A stretch of DNA of 20,139 bases, taken from a virus. Location of the stretch: the IMG/VR virus record IMGVR_UViG_3300048928_000664, positions 1 through 20,139 of that record; one strand, given 5' to 3'. Positions 15,086 to 20,139 of the stretch are shown piece by piece; position 1 is the first letter of the stretch; the number at the start of each line of letters is the position of its first letter. The notes below the pieces were generated by a model. That model had not been told where the DNA came from. It was given only the letters and a program-made list of their open reading frames with translations, and did no database searches. A program made the translations under genes and the position numbers.

Positions 15086-15268
15086 TCAGTCGCGTGTAAT
15101 GGATTCGATTTCGCGATGGTGCATACGGAGCGCAGCCATCCCCGAGTTGATGTCATGTAAGGCAGCACCATCGATGCGTCCGCTGCTGATGAAACGCTGC
15201 AATGCGCGCTCCACGTTTTTTCGAGCGACTTCGGCTCGTTGGACCTCGGCGCGGATTTCAACCTGCAT
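15086..15268 (-). CDS. small helical hypothetical protein
   Basis: A 60-residue protein predicted to be almost all helix (EVARKNVERALQRFISSGR, then a His-containing helix ending RDIESITRD-like). It lies 24 bases upstream of the replication gene in the same operon. The start at 15268 is the first ATG after the previous gene; longer frames overlap upstream genes. The family is not recognised; the position suggests an accessory replication or control function. Confidence 0.5.
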   Translation of the reverse strand: MQVEIRAEVQRAEVARKNVERALQRFISSGRIDGAALHDINSGMAALRMHHREIESITRD

Positions 15269-15332
15269 CGGACATCTCCAGCATAATGTTGATGAGGATT
15301 TCGTCGGGGCGTGCGACCACAGGCGACGACAT
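15258..15332 (-). CDS. possible 24-residue micro-ORF
   Basis: A short frame (MSSPVVARPDEILINIMLEM and four more residues) starts seven bases after the stop of the 72-residue gene and overlaps the start of the 60-residue gene. It fills the gap between the two and would couple them by translation. No independent proof that it is translated. Confidence 0.25.
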   Translation of the reverse strand: MSSPVVARPDEILINIMLEMSDAG

Positions 15333-15338
15333 GGTGTT

Positions 15339-15557
15339 TCAGCCGCGCAGCTTGGGCGGCGGCGGGTAGTGTGAAACTTTCTTGTCGGGCGGCAGTCGGT
15401 GTTGCTGACAGAACAGGATCCAGTCCAGAGTTTCGGCCAGTTCTTTGCACCTCGATCGCCACGCATGCGGCTCGACGTGGATGTCAGTGCGGTAGCGCTC
15501 GACGTGTTCGCGGAGCAGCGTGTAAGCGTGCTCAACTGCGCGTTCGACTTCGGTCAT
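15339..15557 (-). CDS. hypothetical phage protein
   Basis: A 72-residue protein in the replication operon. The N-terminal 50 residues look helical (VERAVEHAYTLLREHVERYR, then CKELAETLDWILFCQQH), and the tail is Pro-rich and basic (HYPPPPKLRG). Its ATG overlaps the stop of the AlpA-like gene (ATGA, 15554-15557), so the two are probably translated together. I do not recognise the family. Longer overlapping frames on the same strand are shadows. Confidence 0.55.
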   Translation of the reverse strand: MTEVERAVEHAYTLLREHVERYRTDIHVEPHAWRSRCKELAETLDWILFCQQHRLPPDKKVSHYPPPPKLRG

Positions 15558-15733
15558 TTCGCACTCGCTGCTTCGCGGGCGGCGAGCCAGTCGGCGGCCG
15601 CGGCCTCGCTGATTCGGGTGCAGCGACCGATCTTAAAGACCTTGGGTGCTTCGCCTTTCGAGACGAGCTTGTAGAAAAAGGCCCGGCTGATGCCGTGTCC
15701 TTGGCAGAACTCGTCCACTGTTTGCGATTTCAT
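15554..15733 (-). CDS. AlpA-like / excisionase-type HTH protein
   Basis: A 59-residue HTH protein and the first gene of the replication operon. V-D-E-F-C-Q-G-H-G-I-S-R-A-F-F-Y-K-L-V gives the helix-turn-helix, K-V-F-K-I-G-R-C-T-R-I-S the wing, and E-A-A-A-A-D-W-L-A-A-R the closing helix, which is the classic AlpA/Xis-like layout. The ATG at 15733 is set by a strong AAAGGAG; the longer frame to 15832 runs through the leader terminators. It likely binds DNA and may regulate this operon or the excision functions. Confidence 0.75.
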   Translation of the reverse strand: MKSQTVDEFCQGHGISRAFFYKLVSKGEAPKVFKIGRCTRISEAAAADWLAAREAASAK

Positions 15734-15752
15734 GTTGTGCTCCTTTAAAACG

Positions 15753-15793
15753 AAAAAAATCCCGCTTCGACCTTTCACAAGGCCTTGGCGGGG
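15753..15793 (-). terminator. intrinsic terminator 1 in replication leader
   Basis: Read leftward: CCCCGC, an inner GGCC/GGTC pair and GCGGGA form a hairpin (15761-15793), followed at once by seven T (15753-15759). It lies 20 bases before the ATG of the first replication gene, hence inside its leader. Confidence 0.55.
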
Positions 15794-15797
15794 TATG

Positions 15798-15833
15798 AAA
15801 AAAGGCGCCGCCGCAGCATGGCTGCGTGGCACC
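15798..15833 (-). terminator. intrinsic terminator 2 in replication leader
   Basis: Read leftward: GGTGCC-A-CGCAGC, loop CAT, GCTGCG-GC-GGCGCC, then six T (15798-15803). The 12 pairs (one G-U) with a small bulge make a strong intrinsic terminator. It begins about 16 bases after the predicted start of the leftward promoter at 15856-15884, and it could also end transcripts from the 15908-16615 gene. Confidence 0.7.
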
Positions 15834-15855
15834 TCACAATTTTTGAACGTATGTG

Positions 15856-15884
15856 AATTTACACTAGTGACTACCGAAAGTCAA
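15856..15884 (-). promoter_or_regulatory. sigma70-like promoter of replication operon
   Basis: Read leftward: TTGACT (15884-15879), a 17-base spacer, TAAATT (15861-15856). The spacer next to the -10 box contains the palindrome CACTAGTG (15862-15869), a possible operator. It directs transcription through both terminators into the AlpA-like gene. Confidence 0.6.
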
Positions 15885-15907
15885 TGTGGGTCCATCGCTG
15901 ACGCACA

Positions 15908-16615
15908 TCATGCAAGCGATTCGATAGCAGCATCGTCGCGAAAGCTCAGGCCGACGGCATCAGCAAGCCGCTGAAATACGTGCGGCCCGACCCGATTAAC
16001 TCGCGTTAACGATCCCATCGCTGTCGGCGAATTCCAATCGGTTATCGTGCGCTTCCTCATCTTGAACATCGCATCGACATGCGCGAAGTTCATCGACGCC
16101 CGCCGGACCTTGCCGGCTTCGGTGGGTTTCGAGAAGTGGATGAGCACCTGCTGTCCGGCCACTACGAACTCAACGGTGATCGTCGGGCGCAGGATCCCGA
16201 GGTGCCAGCTTTCGGTGCCCTGGGAAGGCGTTGCTGAGGACTGCTCCCGCCAGCGCGCGACGCGTCCCTCAATGATGTCGTCGATCAGCAACTCGACCGC
16301 TTCGCCCGCGGTCTTGGCTTTGCCGACGTGCAGGCTGCGGGTGATGTCGGCAGAAATGGTGCTGGTCAGTTCGTCGAGGGGCGCTTCCCGTGTAATCCGA
16401 ACTTCCTCCGGTGCAGCAGCAGCGGTCTCCGACGAACACACAGCGAGCAGCCAGTTAGTGACGTCCTCTATAGACATCATCGCCGCGGAGAGTCCGCGTC
16501 CACCCTTGGTGAGCATACCCGCGTCTCGAATCGTCTGCGCATAAAGCTGGACGGTGCCCTTCGACATCCCAAGCTCCTCGATCAGAATTTCAGCGATCTC
16601 GCCCGACGTAGCCAT
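15908..16615 (-). CDS. candidate phage regulator/repressor with N-terminal HTH
   Basis: A 235-residue protein divergent from the integration operon, the usual place of a lysogeny regulator. Residues about 4-57 look like a winged helix: T-S-G-E-I-A-E-I-L-I-E-E-L-G-M-S-K-G-T-V-Q-L-Y (HTH), then L-T-K-G-G-R-G-L as wing. The middle part (85-125) is helical. The C-terminal part has beta strands (TITVEFVVAGQQVLIHF) and may serve dimerisation or ligand binding. No LexA-type Ser/Lys protease motif is visible, so induction by RecA cleavage is not supported. The ATG has a very strong ribosome site (GAGGAGGA). Repressor identity is inferred from position and HTH. Confidence 0.55.
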   Translation of the reverse strand: MATSGEIAEILIEELGMSKGTVQLYAQTIRDAGMLTKGGRGLSAAMMSIEDVTNWLLAVCSSETAAAAPEEVRITREAPLDELTSTISADITRSLHVGKAKTAGEAVELLIDDIIEGRVARWREQSSATPSQGTESWHLGILRPTITVEFVVAGQQVLIHFSKPTEAGKVRRASMNFAHVDAMFKMRKRTITDWNSPTAMGSLTRVNRVGPHVFQRLADAVGLSFRDDAAIESLA

Positions 16616-16639
16616 GAATGTCCTCCTCTGTTCCCGGAG

Positions 16640-16668
16640 AATTTAAAGGACCGATTCGCATAAGGCAA
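16640..16668 (-). promoter_or_regulatory. candidate promoter of the 15908-16615 regulator
   Basis: Read leftward: TTGCCT (16668-16663), a 17-base spacer, TAAATT (16645-16640), followed by the strong ribosome site before the ATG at 16615. The -10 box is identical to that of the replication promoter at 15856. Moderate match at the -35 box. Confidence 0.45.
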
Positions 16669-16671
16669 CCG

Positions 16672-16694
16672 CCATTGCGATAAATTAGTAATGG
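16672..16694. promoter_or_regulatory. candidate operator O1
   Basis: Inverted repeat CCATTGC-N9-GTAATGG (six of seven pairs). It lies just upstream of the -35 box of the rightward promoter and abuts the leftward promoter. The spacer GATAAATTA is close to that of O2, so both look like sites of one dimeric regulator. Confidence 0.5.
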
Positions 16695-16697
16695 GAC

Positions 16698-16726
16698 TTG
16701 ACATTCGGAGTCATTACGAATAAATA
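16698..16726 (+). promoter_or_regulatory. strong sigma70-like promoter of integration operon
   Basis: TTGACA (16698-16703), exactly 17 bases, then TAAATA (16721-16726). Predicted transcription start near 16733, 30 bases before the ATG at 16763. This placing argues against the ATG at 16730 as a start. The -10 box lies inside operator O2. Confidence 0.7.
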
Positions 16727-16734
16727 GTAATGAC
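16710..16734. promoter_or_regulatory. candidate operator O2 over the -10 box
   Basis: Perfect inverted repeat GTCATTAC-N9-GTAATGAC; the nine-base spacer contains the -10 box of the rightward promoter. Its centre is 39 bases from that of O1. A bound regulator would block the integration operon. Confidence 0.6.
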
Positions 16735-16762
16735 CGTAACCGAGACATCAGGAGCGACCCCA

Positions 16763-16963
16763 ATGTCCAAGCAGATCGACAAAGCTATCGCCGCCTACCG
16801 TGCCGAGATCACCCCCGCCGCCGTGAAGGCCTGCCTTGCTTACTCTCGCGAGCGCGGCCTTGGCCTGACCGCCGCCAGCGTCCGTGCCGACGCTGCGAGC
16901 GCGCTGGCTGACGCCCTGAATGCCCACGCTGCCGCGTTGACCGGCCACACGGGGGCGCTGTGA
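16763..16963 (+). CDS. small Ala-rich hypothetical protein, first gene of integration operon
   Basis: A 66-residue protein rich in Ala, mostly helical (KAIAAYRAEITPAAVKACLA, then VRADAASALADALNAHAAAL). The ATG at 16763 follows CAGGAG and lies downstream of the strong promoter; the in-frame ATG at 16730 is too close to the transcription start. The family is not recognised. Its stop overlaps the start of the next gene by one base (TGATG). Confidence 0.55.
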   Translation: MSKQIDKAIAAYRAEITPAAVKACLAYSRERGLGLTAASVRADAASALADALNAHAAALTGHTGAL

Positions 16964-17154
16964 TGGGTCAGTTCCCGCCGTTTCCGAAGCCGCCCCGCGA
17001 CCCCGAGTTGGAGGTGACGATCGCGGCAGGCCAAGAGGGCGACCGGGATGCGGCTCGTCTCGGTCTGACCGGATTGGACGCTCGGTCACATTCGGCCGAA
17101 TTCATGAACCGCAAGGTCGCGGAGTGGAAGAAAGCACAGGGAGACGCGTCATGA
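16963..17154 (+). CDS. small hypothetical protein of integration operon
   Basis: A 63-residue protein with a Pro-rich start (GQFPPFPKPPRDPELE) and a helical, charged end (FMNRKVAEWKKAQGD). Start ATG at 16963 is fused to the previous stop as TGATG, and its stop overlaps the next ATG (17151-17154), so it is translated within the coupled operon. The GTG one codon earlier is an alternative. No recognised family. Confidence 0.55.
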   Translation: MGQFPPFPKPPRDPELEVTIAAGQEGDRDAARLGLTGLDARSHSAEFMNRKVAEWKKAQGDAS

Positions 17155-17420
17155 TCCAGCACTTGCCCACCGCGCCCGGCATCGCGGCGAATCCTTCGGA
17201 ACTTGCGGACGACACGCTGCACGGCGCCGAGGCAATCGCCGAATACGTCTACGGCGACCGCGAAAAGCAGCACGTCCGGAAAGTCTACCACAATGCCAGT
17301 TCCGCCAGCGCGAACCGGCTTCCCACCTTCCGGCTCGGCGCAATGATCTGTGCTCGCAGGTCGAAGATCCTGCAGTGGATCGAGGCTCAGGAAGCGCGCA
17401 GCACCACCGTCTCGACGTAG
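17151..17420 (+). CDS. excisionase candidate (winged-helix protein before integrase)
   Basis: An 89-residue protein. Residues about 30-85 resemble AlpA/Xis-like winged-helix proteins: L-H-G-A-E-A-I-A-E-Y-V-Y-G, V-R-K-V-Y-H-N-A, L-P-T-F-R-L-G-A-M-I-C-A-R-R and I-L-Q-W-I-E. It starts with an ATGA overlap at 17151 and ends nine bases before the integrase gene. A small DNA-binding protein co-transcribed just upstream of int is typically the directionality factor. The assignment is from context and HTH shape; it could instead be a regulator. Confidence 0.6.
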   Translation: MIQHLPTAPGIAANPSELADDTLHGAEAIAEYVYGDREKQHVRKVYHNASSASANRLPTFRLGAMICARRSKILQWIEAQEARSTTVST

Positions 17421-17429
17421 GAACCGGAT

Positions 17430-18611
17430 ATGGCAAAAGTCACGAAGCGCACCTGGAAAACCGGGAAGGGCGAGTCGCGCAAAGCGTTCGCCGTCGACTT
17501 TTCGGATTCTAACGGTGACCGCCAACGCCGTCAGTTCAAGACCAAGGCGGAAGCAGACGCCTTCCGTGTGGAGACAGAGGGCCAGTTGCGGGGTGGGACG
17601 TTCCGCCCCGACGCCGCCAAGACGACGGTGCAGATGGCCGCGGACATTTACGTTGCGCACATCACCGAGCGCTGCGAACGCAAGGAGCGGATGACGCCGC
17701 GGAACCTTAAGAACGTCAAGGGGCGCATCGGCAATTACATCTGTCCGGACCCTAGCCGTCCCAAGGGCGTCCGCCGCGCGACGCCCTTCACCGAAGGACT
17801 CGCTTCCGTGAAGCTGGCGAAGCTCTTGCCCTCGTTGGTCGACGACTTCCGCGATCGGCTCCGCTCCGCTGGTGTCAGCGTGCCCACGACGCGCAAGATC
17901 CTCGGCACGCTCCACGCCATCCTCAGACATGCCGTTCGCAAAAACCTGGTCGCTGTGAACGCGGCACAGGGGGTGGAGGTGATCGGCACTCGGGAGGAGG
18001 GGACCAAGAAAGTCATCCCGCCGAGCAAGGAAGCACTCCGTCTGCTCCGGTCGGTGGCGGATGCTGACTTCGAACTGGAGATCATCTTCGCCGCGGCCAC
18101 GGGCCTGCGCGCCGGCGAACACCATGCCCTGCGGTGGGAGCACATCGATTTCGCCAAACGGGAAGTGACCGTCGAGACGCGTGTCGATGCTGACAACCTC
18201 GAAGACATGCCGAAGACCAAGGCGGGCGTTCGGGTGGTCCCTCTGGGCACCGTCGTGGTCAAGATGCTGCAGAAACGGAAGTTGCGCTCGACCTGGTCGA
18301 AGGATGACGATCTGGTGTTCCCGAACCAGAGCGGCGACTACGTGCGCCACAGCCACCACCTGCGGCACAAGTTCTATCCGCTGTTCGCCAAGCTCAAGGA
18401 GCAGGGGACGCCGGTGAAGCGGTTCAAGTGGCACGCCCTCCGCCACTTCGCCGTGTCGTGCTGGATCGAAGCCGGGTTCACACCCAAGACGGTGCAGACC
18501 TTCATTGGGCATGCTACGTTGCAGATGACCATGGACACCTACGGACATCTGTTCCCCAGTGACGACCACGGCAAAGCGATGGACGCCATCGCGAAAGGAT
18601 TGTTCTCGTGA
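17430..18611 (+). CDS. int: tyrosine recombinase integrase
   Basis: A 393-residue phage integrase that recombines attP with the host tRNA gene. The N-terminal arm-type domain (about 1-65) is followed by a SAM-like core-binding domain (about 65-175). The catalytic residues are visible in order: R227 (TGLRAGE), K264 (KTKAGVR), H335 and R338 (WHALRHF), H361 (IGHAT) and nucleophile Y371 (MDTYGH). AGGAA precedes the ATG. It ends 401 bases from the tRNA-Gly scar, the normal neighbourhood. The 533-residue leftward frame at 16968-18569 is its shadow. Confidence 0.95.
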   Translation: MAKVTKRTWKTGKGESRKAFAVDFSDSNGDRQRRQFKTKAEADAFRVETEGQLRGGTFRPDAAKTTVQMAADIYVAHITERCERKERMTPRNLKNVKGRIGNYICPDPSRPKGVRRATPFTEGLASVKLAKLLPSLVDDFRDRLRSAGVSVPTTRKILGTLHAILRHAVRKNLVAVNAAQGVEVIGTREEGTKKVIPPSKEALRLLRSVADADFELEIIFAAATGLRAGEHHALRWEHIDFAKREVTVETRVDADNLEDMPKTKAGVRVVPLGTVVVKMLQKRKLRSTWSKDDDLVFPNQSGDYVRHSHHLRHKFYPLFAKLKEQGTPVKRFKWHALRHFAVSCWIEAGFTPKTVQTFIGHATLQMTMDTYGHLFPSDDHGKAMDAIAKGLFS

Positions 18612-18940
18612 AATCTCCGTATATTCTCAATACCCACCTTTCGATGTTGCCAGCCGACCCCGTTCAAGCAGAAGATTACTTGCTGCTGTACGCTCTCTGG
18701 CAGCAACTTTCAGAGCGGCTTGATGCTGGGAATCTCCTTTCGCCGGGCGAATTTAGCGACTGGGAGGGACAGGTTCGTCCTTGTTTGCGAGCCGCGGAAC
18801 TGAGCCGATTCGAAAAACCCCTACGGCCGACCGTTCCAATCAGTGACGACACCATCCAGTATGCTCGGGCATTTCATTTGACCAAGATTTTGTGGGCGCG
18901 TCAGGGTGCAGAAAAGCTCATGACGGATACTGGGTACTAG
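18608..18940 (+). CDS. hypothetical protein between int and att site
   Basis: A 110-residue protein whose GTG start overlaps the integrase stop (GTGA, 18608-18611), so translation is coupled. It is acidic and Leu-rich (DYLLLYALWQQLSERLDAGN, then FSDWEGQVRPCLRAAEL) with aromatic residues spread through it and no membrane segment. Composition is slightly more A/T-rich than int. I recognise no family. Its position at the very edge of the prophage, next to the attachment site, is a frequent place for accessory genes, or it may assist recombination. Confidence 0.55.
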   Translation: MKSPYILNTHLSMLPADPVQAEDYLLLYALWQQLSERLDAGNLLSPGEFSDWEGQVRPCLRAAELSRFEKPLRPTVPISDDTIQYARAFHLTKILWARQGAEKLMTDTGY

Positions 18941-18957
18941 CAACTCCGACGGCACAC

Positions 18958-19011
18958 AAACGCCACATGAAATTGCAAAAAGTGCGTTTATATTGGCTTT
19001 TTGAGGCGTTT
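18958..19011. repeat. nested inverted repeats flanking the att core
   Basis: Outer arms AAACGCC (18958-18964) and GGCGTTT (19005-19011) enclose inner arms AAAAAG (18977-18982) and CTTTTT (18997-19002). They abut the tRNA-derived core at 19013. They may be integrase or Xis arm-type sites, or a weak terminator for the int operon. Confidence 0.5.
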
Positions 19012-19012
19012 T

Positions 19013-19062
19013 CTCAGCCTTCCAAGCTGAATACGAGGGTTCGATTCCCTCCACCCGCTCCA
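19013..19062 (+). other. attachment-site scar: 3' part of tRNA-Gly(TCC)
   Basis: This stretch folds as the 3' half of a tRNA: anticodon stem TCAGC/GCTGA (19014-19018, 19026-19030) around loop CTTCCAA with anticodon TCC (19021-19023), T-arm GAGGG-TTCGATT-CCCTC (19035-19051), acceptor strand CACCCGC (19052-19058), discriminator T and encoded CCA (19060-19062). The expected GCGGGTG 5' strand and D-arm are absent upstream; instead phage DNA is there. It is therefore the duplicated end left by integration into a glycine tRNA gene, with the restored tRNA expected at the other prophage end, left of the window. Confidence 0.85.
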
Positions 19063-19393
19063 ATGATTTCAACGACTTACAGACGGTCAGCGCGTTAGAG
19101 CTGTTTACGATCGAACACTGGTCTAACATGATCGGTGGGGTCGGACACTTCGCGGTTCTACCGCGTAGCGTCCACACAGGCGTTACCCCCTCCGGCTGTC
19201 GGCGCATGATGGAATACATTGCTTCCATCGGTCCGCATCTGACAACGGCCGGTTCGGTTCGACATTCCGGATTTCGCTGCGGCTGGTGGAATCGTTGGTT
19301 GACGGCCGGAAATAGTTTCTTACTTCGCGATCTGCCCGGTCTCGCTGCTAGGTCTGGCGGCGTTGCGAACAGACGAAGTGTAGGCGCGTTGCA

Positions 19394-19680
19394 TCACGCC
19401 CCAGATGCCCGGTTTCCCGCCGCGCCCCAGCAACGGGCAGGGTTACGTGGTTGGCTGCGTGTCAGTCTTGCGCGGGCGACCTCGGCGCTGCCGGCAGGGA
19501 GCATTGGCTTAGGGGCGGTGGCGCAAATGTCGAGATAGCCCTGAATCTCGCCTTGGCCCCAAGTGCGAGTAGTTGGCCGGTCAGTTGACCGGGCGGGAAG
19601 CCCTGATCTTGAATCCAGTTGGCCAATGCGGCTCGATTTTCGGCGATGCTGCGTGCCTTCAGGTCACGGTACCGTAAGCC
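19394..19680 (-). pseudogene. frameshifted AlpA-like HTH gene remnant
   Basis: Read leftward from 19680, one frame gives GLRYRDLKARSIAENRAALA then NWIQDQGFPPGQLTG; the next frame continues PTTRTWGQGEIQGYLD, ending at a stop at 19394. Together these match the common AlpA-type module of rhizobia (Y-R-D-L-K-x-R-x-I, N-W-x-x-x-G-F-P-P-G, T-R-x-W-x-x-x-E-I-x-x-Y/W-L). A single-base loss near 19577 breaks the frame, and a TAA stands directly before the first codon, so the start is lost. It is probably left from an older element inserted behind the same tRNA gene. Confidence 0.6.
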
Positions 19681-19938
19681 TTATCCACTGTGATTACTCC
19701 AGGTTACGACAACATGGAAAAGCTCTCGGTGGGATCGGCCACCGCCCCTAAAGGACTCTGCCCGGGTACGCGGACCAATGACGCGTCTGCATCGGAGGCA
19801 CCAAGAGCTTGATGGCCGGCCCCGCGCCTGACACGCCGTGGTCAATCTGGCGGAACGAATTGCCGAATATTCTCTCATCCAATGTAGGAATGTGACAATC
19901 TGAGGCGCTAACCGACAAGATGAAATAGCAATCGACAC

Positions 19939-20139
19939 TCACATTTTCCGCATCAAGTTTGGAGAAGTGAGACAAGAATGAGGTTGCAACATCCGCGAGG
20001 TGGGTGGCCCTGTTATGAACTGGGCAGCGGCAGGGGCGCATTCAGGGCGCTTGTGGTCGCTCTCAAGGCGCACCAGCTCATCGTGAACGGTCTGCCGACG
20101 CTCCCGAAACAGCAGTCTGACGAATTGGATTGTACGGGC
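19939..20139 (-). CDS. possible 3' end of a gene entering from the right
   Basis: A 66-codon leftward frame is open to the window edge and stops at 19939. The first 31 residues are charged and helical, while the rest is Pro/Ser/His-rich and less gene-like. No family is recognised, and it may be chance. Confidence 0.2.
   Translation of the reverse strand, partial: ARTIQFVRLLFRERRQTVHDELVRLESDHKRPECAPAAAQFITGPPTSRMLQPHSCLTSPNLMRKM

Larger units (their letters stand above)
19063..20139. other. bacterial flank without intact genes
   Basis: No convincing complete gene lies in this 1.1-kb stretch. The frames at 19128-19538 (+), 19563-19751 (+) and 19748-20041 (-) show no domain-like pattern and lack ribosome sites. 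A leftward frame open from the right edge to 19939 begins with a charged helical stretch (FVRLLFRERRQTVHDELVRL) and could be the end of a gene entering from outside. An AlpA-like remnant occupies about 19394-19680. The stretch looks like decayed DNA downstream of the tRNA gene. Confidence 0.5.

Noticed and set aside
16730-16762. Upstream ATG for the first gene of the integration operon
   Set aside because: It lies within operator O2 and before the predicted transcription start; the ATG at 16763 has the ribosome site.
16968-18569. 533-residue leftward open frame across the integrase operon
   Set aside because: It lies antisense to a clear integrase with all catalytic residues; it is rich in His, Arg and Pro as GC-rich shadows are, and has no domain pattern.
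18821-19228. Leftward frame containing R-V-E-G-I-E-P-S-Y-S-A-W-K
   Set aside because: That peptide is the antisense reading of a tRNA-Gly 3' half, a known annotation artefact, not a protein.
19748-20041. 97-residue leftward frame in the flank
   Set aside because: No family pattern, no ribosome site, and neighbouring frames are equally open; the region looks decayed.

Overview
The window is most of an integrated temperate siphophage in a GC-rich alphaproteobacterium. The phage families (P27-type small terminase, HK97-type capsid, GTA-like tail chaperone, small winged-helix proteins) and the style of the genes suggest a rhizobial or Bradyrhizobium-type (Hyphomicrobiales) host; this is inference, not proof. 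The right prophage end is visible: 19013-19062 is the 3' part of a tRNA-Gly(TCC) gene with no 5' half beside it, i.e. an attachment-site scar. Prophage DNA lies to its left and runs off the left edge of the window; bacterial DNA lies to its right.

Layout. 1-910: two rightward accessory genes. 907-12222: one leftward structural operon, transcribed from portal (12222) through an unnamed phage protein, prohead protease, capsid, probable decoration protein, HNH endonuclease, head-tail connector, DUF3168 protein, head closure, small and large terminase, HK97 gp10-like protein, GTA-type tail chaperone and tape measure, ending with a kinase-like protein and a chaperone-like protein. Many neighbours overlap by 4 bases (ATGA or TTGA), implying translational coupling. 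Rightward moron-like genes interrupt it (4862-5047) or flank it (12311-12583).

12576-15733: leftward replication operon: AlpA-like HTH protein, small proteins, a 704-residue primase-polymerase/helicase and a second HTH protein. An array of TTGGCA repeats phased at one helical turn covers the end of the replication gene. The operon leader has a sigma70-like promoter followed by two intrinsic terminators.

15908-18940: control and integration. A leftward HTH protein (repressor candidate) diverges from a rightward operon of two small proteins, an excisionase candidate, the tyrosine integrase and a hypothetical protein. Two similar inverted repeats flank and overlap the rightward promoter and look like operators. 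19063-20139 is flanking DNA with no intact gene, only a frameshifted AlpA-like remnant.

Most worth a second look: the miniature kinase-like protein in the tail module, the terminator-loaded leader before the replication operon, the helically phased repeats, the displaced terminase genes and the lack of a recognisable major tail protein.
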